Below are positions 57,901 through 64,000 of a stretch of 64,000 bases of DNA, one piece after another (within the stretch, counting starts at the first letter, position 1; every line of letters starts with the position of its first letter). Under the pieces are notes generated by a model. The model ran no database searches and was not told where the DNA came from. It saw nothing but the letters and a program-made list of their open reading frames with translations. This DNA is from Nocardia sp. NBC_00416 (lineage in GTDB: Bacteria; Actinomycetota; Actinomycetes; Mycobacteriales; Mycobacteriaceae). Position numbers and translations under genes: made by a program. The DNA lies in NCBI RefSeq assembly GCF_036032445.1, contig NZ_CP107932.1, forward strand, positions 1,614,501-1,678,500. The letters run 5' to 3'.

Positions 57901-59474
57901 CGACTCGCACTCCCCTCCGGCGTGACGATCTGTTCCGGCGTCTCGGTGCCGACCCAGCGGGTCAGCGCCGAACGCAATTCGGACGACTCCTCACGAGTGG
58001 GCGGCGATCCGGTCGCCCACGCCACCCGGCCGTCGGGGCGTATCAGCAGCGCGGTCGCCGCGGTGTCCTCGGTCCGGGCCACGACCACCGCGACCCGGCT
58101 CGGAAGATCGTGCAGCGCCGCGGCCCATGCCCCCTCGCCCCCGAGGTCCACGAGCAACGGCCGACTGTCCCGGAGCAGTTCGGCCAACCGCACGGTTTCG
58201 TGTGCGGTGCGCAGCGTGAGGTCCGGGGCGCTGTAACCGACGAGCGGATGCGGGTCCGGGAGGCCCATGTCGTAACGCACATCGGTACCGGCGATCAACG
58301 CGGCCACCCGCCCGACCGCGGATTCGTCGGCGAGTAACTCACCGAACACCACCCGCAGCGCGCTGACATCCTCACCGGGTGCGAGCAGCGCGGACTGAGC
58401 GCGGGCGGCCAGTTCCGTCCGTGTCGCCGCGTGCCGCCGCTCCAGGTCGTAACTGTCGAGCAGCCCCGGGGGCGCCCCGCCGGCTATCGCCGCGGCCAGA
58501 CGCCAGCCGAGTTCCACCGCGTCGGTCAACCCCACGTTCAGCCCCGGCCCACCGCCGCCGGTGTACACATGCGCCGCGTCGCCGAGTAGGAACACCGGCC
58601 CGTCGCGGAAACGTTGCGCCACCCTGGTATGGCCACCGCGCAGCCGCCGCAGCAGATGCGGTCCCGATCCGTCCGGCTCCCCGAGCGGGAACTCGACGCC
58701 GAGTACACGGGCGATACTGGCCCGCATCTCACCCAGTGTCATCGCTTCCTCGGTCGGCGGCTCGTCCCACTCCATGGTGGCGAGCATCGGCGCACGGCCG
58801 GGGAACGGGGCATAGGTGAAGCCGCCGCGCTCGGTGCGCAGCGGCAGGAACGGCCGGATCGCGCCGAATCCGGGCACGTCGAGTTCACCGGAGGCCGGAT
58901 TCACCCAGTCGGCCGGAATCGAGGCGTGGACAGTACGCGCGGTCGTCCGGTCGTAACCGATGCCGGGAAAGGGGATGCCGCGCTGTTTCCGGACGACACT
59001 GTGCGCCCCATCGGCACCCGCGAGGTAGCGGGCGCGGGCGGAGCCCGTCGGTCCGGTGATCTCGACCGTGACCCCGCCGGTGTCGGTGTCCACGGCCACG
59101 ACCTCGCAGCCCCGGCGGATCTCGATACCCAGCTCGGTCGCGTATTCGGTGAGCACCGAGACTATTTCGCGCTGGGGAACCGCCAGGGTGTACACCGGCC
59201 CGTCGTCGAGCAGGCTCAGATCCAGCGCGAGTCCGCCGAACATGAAGTAGCGGTCGTTCGGCCGCGGCGGACCCGATGTGCCGCTGAGGCGCTCGAACAG
59301 GCCGCGCCGGTCCATCAGCGGCACAACATGCCCCACCAACCCGTTGGCCTTGGGTTCGGTAGCGGGTTCGGGCAGGCGTTCGAGAACGAGCGGACGTATC
59401 CCGGCCCGGCCCAGTTCGCAGGCCAGCAGCAGGCCCACCGGGCCCGCCCCGACGATGATCACGTCGTAGCGCAT
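57897..59474 (-). CDS. FAD-dependent aromatic monooxygenase (PHBH/PheA/TfdB-like)
   Basis: 525 residues. FAD-binding start DVIIVGAGPVGLLLACELGR, the DG motif LAGADGAHSVVRKQRGIPFP, and the GD motif FLLGDAAHVYTGGGGPGLNV; a thioredoxin-like C-terminal domain follows (SRPLLVDLGGEGAWAAALHD, LLIRPDGRVAWATGSPPTRE). This is the group A hydroxylase architecture of phenol hydroxylases, polyketide tailoring enzymes and rifampicin monooxygenase of Nocardia. Catalyses NADPH-dependent hydroxylation of a phenol or antibiotic; the substrate is not assigned. It starts 2 bases after the TetR stop and is probably controlled by that regulator. Confidence 0.9.
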   Translation of the reverse strand: MRYDVIIVGAGPVGLLLACELGRAGIRPLVLERLPEPATEPKANGLVGHVVPLMDRRGLFERLSGTSGPPRPNDRYFMFGGLALDLSLLDDGPVYTLAVPQREIVSVLTEYATELGIEIRRGCEVVAVDTDTGGVTVEITGPTGSARARYLAGADGAHSVVRKQRGIPFPGIGYDRTTARTVHASIPADWVNPASGELDVPGFGAIRPFLPLRTERGGFTYAPFPGRAPMLATMEWDEPPTEEAMTLGEMRASIARVLGVEFPLGEPDGSGPHLLRRLRGGHTRVAQRFRDGPVFLLGDAAHVYTGGGGPGLNVGLTDAVELGWRLAAAIAGGAPPGLLDSYDLERRHAATRTELAARAQSALLAPGEDVSALRVVFGELLADESAVGRVAALIAGTDVRYDMGLPDPHPLVGYSAPDLTLRTAHETVRLAELLRDSRPLLVDLGGEGAWAAALHDLPSRVAVVVARTEDTAATALLIRPDGRVAWATGSPPTREESSELRSALTRWVGTETPEQIVTPEGSASR

Positions 59475-59475
59475 C

Positions 59476-60117
59476 TCAGCTCCCGGTGGTCGGTACGGGC
59501 AGACCAGCAGCGACCTGGGTCAGCGCGCAGCGCAGCACATCCGAGATCGGTTCGGGCGGGCGCGTGGCAAGGGACTGCTCTGTGGCCACCGCGCAGGCCG
59601 CCCCCACGACCGCCGCCACCAGCTTCGGATACAGGTTCAGGGTGGCGTCCGCACCGATCCTGGCGGCGACGGCCGCGGCCAGTTCCCGTTGGGCGAGCGC
59701 GTCGGCTTCCAGTACGGCTCCGCGGACGGCGGGTTCGGCGAGGATCTGCCCGATGGTTTCGGCCCAGCGGGTATCGGCGGCCCGACCCGCTTGCGCACCG
59801 CTGTCGTCCTGTCCCAGCCCGAATCCACCGAGAACGGATGCGGTGAGCGACTCCCACAGCGGTTCGTCCGCCGGGCGGGCACGCACCTGCCGCGCGATCT
59901 CCCGCATCCGATCCAGGTGCCGCGACGCCACCGCTTCGGCCTTGCTGCCGAAATAGTTGCGGAACGTTCGGTCGGAAACACCGACCGCCGCCGCGATGTC
60001 CTCGACCGTGACCTCGTCCCAGCCCTTGTCGACCGCGAGCCGGATCGTGGCGAGGCTCAGCGCGAGGCGGGTCTCGCGTTTCTTGCGTTCCCGGAGCCCG
60101 GGTTCGGCATCATCCAT
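59476..60117 (-). CDS. TetR-family transcriptional regulator
   Basis: 213 residues from ATG 60117. Helix-turn-helix: KKRETRLALSLATIRLAVDK, GWDEVTVEDIAAAVGVSDRT, FRNYFGSKAEAVASRHLDRM. The C-terminal domain resembles the TetR group with a MftR-like tail (ETIGQILAEPAVRGAVLEAD). It precedes the monooxygenase gene in the same direction with no gap, so it is likely to control its own operon. The AT-rich stretch ACATATATTTTCCGG at 60127-60141, just upstream of the start, may contain the operator. Confidence 0.92.
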   Translation of the reverse strand: MDDAEPGLRERKKRETRLALSLATIRLAVDKGWDEVTVEDIAAAVGVSDRTFRNYFGSKAEAVASRHLDRMREIARQVRARPADEPLWESLTASVLGGFGLGQDDSGAQAGRAADTRWAETIGQILAEPAVRGAVLEADALAQRELAAAVAARIGADATLNLYPKLVAAVVGAACAVATEQSLATRPPEPISDVLRCALTQVAAGLPVPTTGS

Positions 60118-60175
60118 GCGAACCAGCGTACATATATTTTCCGGATTGGAAATAATTCCTTGCCGGAAACTTTTT

Positions 60176-61168
60176 TCAGCTGTCGAAGGCGTCCAGCAGT
60201 TTCCCCGCGGCGAGGGCCGCGGTGAGCGTCCCGTCGCGGACCTCACGCTCCACCTGTCCCCGGATCGCCTTCACCGCGGGATTATCGGCGAGCCGGCGCA
60301 GCAGCTGATCGTGCACCATGGTCCAGGTCCAATCGACCTGTTGCCGACGGCGCTTCTCATCGAACTCGCCCGCGTCCGTGAGCACCCGCCGATGCTCCAG
60401 CACGGTCTGCCAGAACTTCTCCAGGCCGATTCCTTCCAGCCCGCTCATGGTGAGTACCGGCGGCCGCCACAGCGCATCGTGCGGGTGGATCAACCGCAAC
60501 GCGCCGGACAGCTCCCGGGCCGCCGATTTCGCCTCGATCTCGTGCCTGCCGTCGGCCTTGTTCACCGCCACCAGATCGGCGAGCTCGAGCACGCCCTTCT
60601 TGATGCCCTGCAACTGGTCGCCGGTCCGGGCGAGAGTGAGGAAACAGAAGACGTCGACCATGTTCGCGACGGTCACCTCGGACTGTCCGACACCGACGGT
60701 CTCCACCAGGATCACGTCGTAACCGGCCGCTTCGAGCAGCACGATGGTCTCGCGCGTCGCCTTCGCCACCCCGCCCAGCGTCCCCGCGGTGGGCGACGGA
60801 CGGATGAACGCGTTCGGCTCCACCGACAACCGCGCCATCCGGGTCTTGTCGCCGAGGATCGAACCACCGGTACGGGTGGAGGACGGATCCACCGCCAGGA
60901 CCGCGACCCGATGCCCCTGTTCGATCAGTCGCATCCCCAGGGAATCGATGAACGTCGACTTCCCGACCCCGGGCACCCCGGTGATTCCCACCCGATTCGA
61001 CAGTGCCGCACCGGCTTCCGGAGTCAGTCGCAGCAGCAGTTGCTGGGCCTGATCCCGATGGTCGGAACGAGTCGATTCGACCAGGGTGATGGCCCGCGCC
61101 AAGGCGGCCCGCTCGCCCGAGCGGACCGCCTCCGCGGTGGCTTCCACGTCGATGACACGTGTGCTCAT
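60176..61168 (-). CDS. meaB: Methylmalonyl-CoA mutase-associated GTPase MeaB
   Basis: 330 residues. G3E-type GTPase chaperone that protects and reloads B12 in methylmalonyl-CoA mutase. P-loop GVPGVGKST (64-72), [20 protein letters not shown] (switch I), [20 protein letters not shown] (switch II, the G3 DxxG-like site) and [20 protein letters not shown] (NKxD). It ends with a dimerisation segment rich in Arg. The ATG overlaps the mutB stop (ATGA), which is standard for this operon. Confidence 0.96.
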   Translation of the reverse strand: MSTRVIDVEATAEAVRSGERAALARAITLVESTRSDHRDQAQQLLLRLTPEAGAALSNRVGITGVPGVGKSTFIDSLGMRLIEQGHRVAVLAVDPSSTRTGGSILGDKTRMARLSVEPNAFIRPSPTAGTLGGVAKATRETIVLLEAAGYDVILVETVGVGQSEVTVANMVDVFCFLTLARTGDQLQGIKKGVLELADLVAVNKADGRHEIEAKSAARELSGALRLIHPHDALWRPPVLTMSGLEGIGLEKFWQTVLEHRRVLTDAGEFDEKRRRQQVDWTWTMVHDQLLRRLADNPAVKAIRGQVEREVRDGTLTAALAAGKLLDAFDS

Positions 61169-63450
61169 CCCTGGGTGTCGACCCCGGATTCGGCGTCACC
61201 GGAACCGAGCTCGTGCCCGAGCGCGGCGCCGAGCTTGCGCAGCAGATCGATCGCGGCGTCCGCGATCACCGTGCCCGGCGGGAAGATCGCCGCGGCGCCC
61301 GCCTCGTACAGCTCGTCGAAATCACCGGGCGGAATGACCCCGCCGACGATGACCATGATGTCGGGCCGGCCGACATCGGCCAGTGCCTGCCGCAGTGCGG
61401 GCACCAGCGTGAGATGACCGGCGGCCAGCGAGGACACTCCGACGACGTGCACGTCGTTGTCCGCCGCCTGCCGAGCCACCTCTTCGGGGGTCTGGAACAG
61501 CGGGCCCACATCGACGTCGAACCCGAGATCGGCGAAGGCCGTGGCGATCACCTTCTGGCCGCGGTCGTGACCGTCCTGGCCCATCTTCGCGACCAGGATG
61601 CGGGGTCGCCGCCCCTCGGCCTCGGCGAATTCGGCCACCAGGTCTCCGGCGGTGGTGATGTTGGTGACCTTGCCGGCCTCATCGCGATACACACCGGACA
61701 GGGTACGGATCTCGGCCTGATGGCGGCCGTAGACCTTCTCCAGGGCGTCGGAGATCTCGCCGACGGTGGCCTTGGCGCGCGCCGCGTCGATGGCCAGCGC
61801 CAGCAGGTTGTTCGCCATGCCACCGTCAGACGAGGCGGCCGCCCTGGACAATTCGGCCAGGGCACGTTCCACGGCGCCGGAATCCCGGTCGGCGCGCAGC
61901 TGCCGCAGCTTCTCGAGCTGTTCGGTGCGCACCCGCGAATTCTCGACCTTGAGGACCTCGACCTCGTGATCCTCCTCCGCCTGGTACTTGTTCACGCCGA
62001 TCACCGGCTGCTGGCCGGTATCGATACGTGCCTGGGTACGGGCGGCGGCCTCCTCGATGCGCAGCTTGGGAATCCCCTCGCCGATGGCCTGCGCCATTCC
62101 GCCGTGCGCTTCGACCTCGGCGATATGGGCGCGGGCGCGTTCGGCCAGCTGATGGGTCAGCCATTCGACGTAGTACGAACCGCCCCACGGATCGACCGGG
62201 CGCGTGGTGTTGGACTCCTGCTGGATGAGCAGCTGGGTGTTACGCGCGATCCGGGCCGAGAAGTCGGTCGGCAGCGCGAGCGCCTCGTCGAGGGCGTTGG
62301 TGTGCAGCGACTGGGTGTGCCCCTGGGTCGCGGCCATCGCCTCGATACACGTGCGGGCCACATTGTTGTAGGCGTCCTGCGCGGTCAGCGACCAGCCGGA
62401 GGTCTGCGAATGGGTTCGCAGCGAAAGCGACTTCGGATTCTTCGGGTCGAATTTCGCAACCAGTTCGCTCCACAGCAGCCGGCCCGCCCGGAGCTTGGCG
62501 ACCTCCATGAAGAAGTTCATCCCGATCGCCCAGAAGAACGACAGCCGGGGCGCGAACTTGTCGATCTCCATCCCGGCGTCGATCCCGGCCCGCAGGTATT
62601 CCACGCCGTCGGCGAGGGTGTAGGCCAGTTCCAGATCGGCGGTCGCGCCGGCTTCCTGGATGTGATAGCCGGAGATGGAGATCGAGTTGAACTTCGGCAT
62701 CTTCGCGCTGGTGTAGGCGAAGATATCGGAGATGATCCGCATCGAGGGCTTCGGCGGATAGATATAGGTGTTGCGGACCATGAACTCCTTCAGAATATCG
62801 TTCTGAATCGTTCCGGCCAGCTGTTCGGGCGCCACGCCCTGCTCTTCGGCGGCCACGACGTAGAGCGCCAGGATCGGCAGCACCGCGCCGTTCATGGTCA
62901 TCGAGACGCTGACCTGGTCCAGCGGGATCTGGTCGAAGAGCTGGCGCATATCGAGGATGGAGTCGATGGCGACGCCGGCCATTCCGACGTCGCCCTGCAC
63001 CCGGGGATGATCCGAGTCGTAGCCGCGGTGGGTGGCCAGGTCGAACGCCACCGACAGACCCTTCTGGCCTGCCTGCAGATTACGGCGGTAGAAGGCGTTG
63101 GAATCCGCGGCGGTGGAGAAACCCGCGTATTGGCGGATAGTCCACGGCTGGTTCACATACATCGTCGGATAGGGGCCGCGCACGAAGGGTGCGACACCCG
63201 GGACGCTGTCCAGCGGGAAACCGGCCGCCGCCACCGCGTCACGGTCGGACTTGGTGAAGACGGGCGGCACCTCGATGCCTTCGGGCGTCGACCACACCAA
63301 TTGTTCGGGCGCGTAGTCGTTGGCCGCGGCCGACGCCGCGACGAACGCGTCCTTCGCGGTGCCGTCGGCCGATTCCGGGGTGAACCCCGGCTCGGTGAGC
63401 GGCACCTCGGCGAAATTGCCGACCACCTGCTCGATTCGCTGTGTCGTCAT
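61165..63450 (-). CDS. mutB: Methylmalonyl-CoA mutase large subunit
   Basis: 761 residues. Interconverts (R)-methylmalonyl-CoA and succinyl-CoA using adenosylcobalamin. N-terminal TIM barrel for the substrate ([40 protein letters not shown]) with [20 protein letters not shown] and [20 protein letters not shown]. The B12 domain has MGQDGHDRG with the cobalt-ligand His628 in DxHxxG, followed by [16 protein letters not shown] and [14 protein letters not shown] 63450 overlaps the stop of the small-subunit gene. It both feeds propionate carbon into the TCA cycle and can supply methylmalonyl-CoA to polyketide synthases. Confidence 0.97.
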   Translation of the reverse strand: MTTQRIEQVVGNFAEVPLTEPGFTPESADGTAKDAFVAASAAANDYAPEQLVWSTPEGIEVPPVFTKSDRDAVAAAGFPLDSVPGVAPFVRGPYPTMYVNQPWTIRQYAGFSTAADSNAFYRRNLQAGQKGLSVAFDLATHRGYDSDHPRVQGDVGMAGVAIDSILDMRQLFDQIPLDQVSVSMTMNGAVLPILALYVVAAEEQGVAPEQLAGTIQNDILKEFMVRNTYIYPPKPSMRIISDIFAYTSAKMPKFNSISISGYHIQEAGATADLELAYTLADGVEYLRAGIDAGMEIDKFAPRLSFFWAIGMNFFMEVAKLRAGRLLWSELVAKFDPKNPKSLSLRTHSQTSGWSLTAQDAYNNVARTCIEAMAATQGHTQSLHTNALDEALALPTDFSARIARNTQLLIQQESNTTRPVDPWGGSYYVEWLTHQLAERARAHIAEVEAHGGMAQAIGEGIPKLRIEEAAARTQARIDTGQQPVIGVNKYQAEEDHEVEVLKVENSRVRTEQLEKLRQLRADRDSGAVERALAELSRAAASSDGGMANNLLALAIDAARAKATVGEISDALEKVYGRHQAEIRTLSGVYRDEAGKVTNITTAGDLVAEFAEAEGRRPRILVAKMGQDGHDRGQKVIATAFADLGFDVDVGPLFQTPEEVARQAADNDVHVVGVSSLAAGHLTLVPALRQALADVGRPDIMVIVGGVIPPGDFDELYEAGAAAIFPPGTVIADAAIDLLRKLGAALGHELGSGDAESGVDTQG

Positions 63451-64000
63451 CAGGCTCCCACCTTCTCCAGCAGGGCGGTCAGGGCGGCGACCGCGTCGAT
63501 CCGGGCCGCCAGGAACCCGTCCGGACGCCGGGCCTCCTCGATACCGGTCAGGACCTTTTCCGGCCCGGCCAGCAGGACGGTCCCGACTCCCGCGTTCCGC
63601 AGTTGTTCCACGGCACCCGCCGCGTCGGTGCCGTACCGGGCGTCGGTGCCGCACAGCACCGCGATAGAGGCACCGGATTCCTTCGCCGCGGCCGCGATCT
63701 CGTACTCGGCGAGCGGCCCGGGGTTGATCGATTCGATACCGCCGGAAGCGAGCAGATTGGCGATGAAGGTGACCCGCACATTGTGTTCGGCGACTGTGCC
63801 CAGCGGCACCAGCATCGCCTGCGGGCGCGTGCCGTGCGCCGCCAGATAGGCGTCCGACCGGTCCCGCAGTGCGTCGAACGCCGCGCCGTAGCGCTGTCCC
63901 GGTCCCGCCGCGCGGGCCGCTTCCGACAGCGGCGACTCGGCGAGGTTCGGGAATTCGTTCACACCGGTGACCGCGGTCCGCCGGTGGGCGATATCGCTTT
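63450..64000 (-). CDS. mutA: Methylmalonyl-CoA mutase small subunit, 5' part outside window
   Basis: Only the C-terminal part, about 183 codons, is present. The frame remains open at the window edge and reads [20 protein letters not shown], the family motif, so the apparent start inside at 63962 is not real. The small subunit has the barrel and B12 folds but lacks the B12 His motif; the tail here ([40 protein letters not shown]) is the non-binding B12-like domain. Its stop overlaps the mutB start. Confidence 0.92.
   Translation of the reverse strand, partial: SDIAHRRTAVTGVNEFPNLAESPLSEAARAAGPGQRYGAAFDALRDRSDAYLAAHGTRPQAMLVPLGTVAEHNVRVTFIANLLASGGIESINPGPLAEYEIAAAAKESGASIAVLCGTDARYGTDAAGAVEQLRNAGVGTVLLAGPEKVLTGIEEARRPDGFLAARIDAVAALTALLEKVGA

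Noticed and set aside
61159..63849. Plus-strand frame of 896 residues opposite mutB
   Set aside because: Long frames opposite high-GC genes are common; mutB on the minus strand has all family motifs.
63450..63962. A complete 170-residue protein starting at 63962
   Set aside because: The frame stays open to the window edge and reads the mutA motif upstream, so the gene is simply cut by the window.

Overview
The window comes from a high-GC actinobacterium of the mycolic-acid group (Mycobacteriales), most likely Nocardia or a close relative. Evidence: GC-ending codons throughout; an MMPL exporter with an Mtb12-like lipoprotein; an Lsr2-type nucleoid protein; two Ag85-like secreted esterases; a reducing polyketide synthase beside a PapA-type acyltransferase; tandem DUF574 methyltransferases; and the gene order lppL - pyrD ... 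PEBP - M20 peptidase, which I recall from Mycobacterium tuberculosis (Rv2138-Rv2141c). The genus call is inference. No rRNA, tRNA or CRISPR array was seen.

Layout. 1-2800 (minus): three-gene envelope operon, a small unknown protein, an Mtb12-like lipoprotein and an MMPL transporter cut by the window edge. 2924-5342 (plus): lppL-like lipoprotein, DUF5703-like protein and pyrD, joined by start/stop overlaps. 5352-12505: an accessory segment lying between pyrD and PEBP. It holds a PfkB-like protein whose catalytic Asp position is Ser, a GTP cyclohydrolase II-like gene reduced to two fragments, debris of a Tn3-family transposon (transposase piece, broken tyrosine recombinase, a loxP-like core site, two similar end repeats), an EamA transporter behind a leader-peptide/hairpin attenuator, and an acyl-CoA synthetase. 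12573-14480 returns to the conserved PEBP and M20 pair.

14777-28381 is a mixed regulatory and metabolic region: XRE/DUF5753 regulator, flavin-type protein, twin methyltransferases, Lsr2, alpha/beta hydrolases, a MarR-MFS efflux operon, Ohr, small membrane proteins, an SRPBCC protein and an Ag85-like esterase. 28670-38080 is the centrepiece: a single-module KS-AT-DH-ER-KR-ACP polyketide synthase, a DHA2 exporter and a PapA-like acyltransferase in one operon. The three would make a reduced acyl chain, transfer it to an acceptor and export the product. A minus-strand FtsX permease and a second Ag85-like esterase follow.

42381-55865 holds housekeeping and catabolic genes: 6-phosphogluconate dehydrogenase, two amidohydrolases, an MpaB-like oxygenase with a divergent TetR, a molybdopterin oxidoreductase, Gfo/Idh/MocA, YjbQ, a sirtuin, an MHYT membrane protein and a nucleoside hydrolase. 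56027-57900 is a MerR/quinone-oxidoreductase cassette next to an IS481-like fragment. 57897-60117 is a TetR-flavin monooxygenase operon. The window ends in the methylmalonyl-CoA mutase operon mutA-mutB-meaB (minus). Its substrate pool could supply methylmalonyl units to lipid polyketide synthases.
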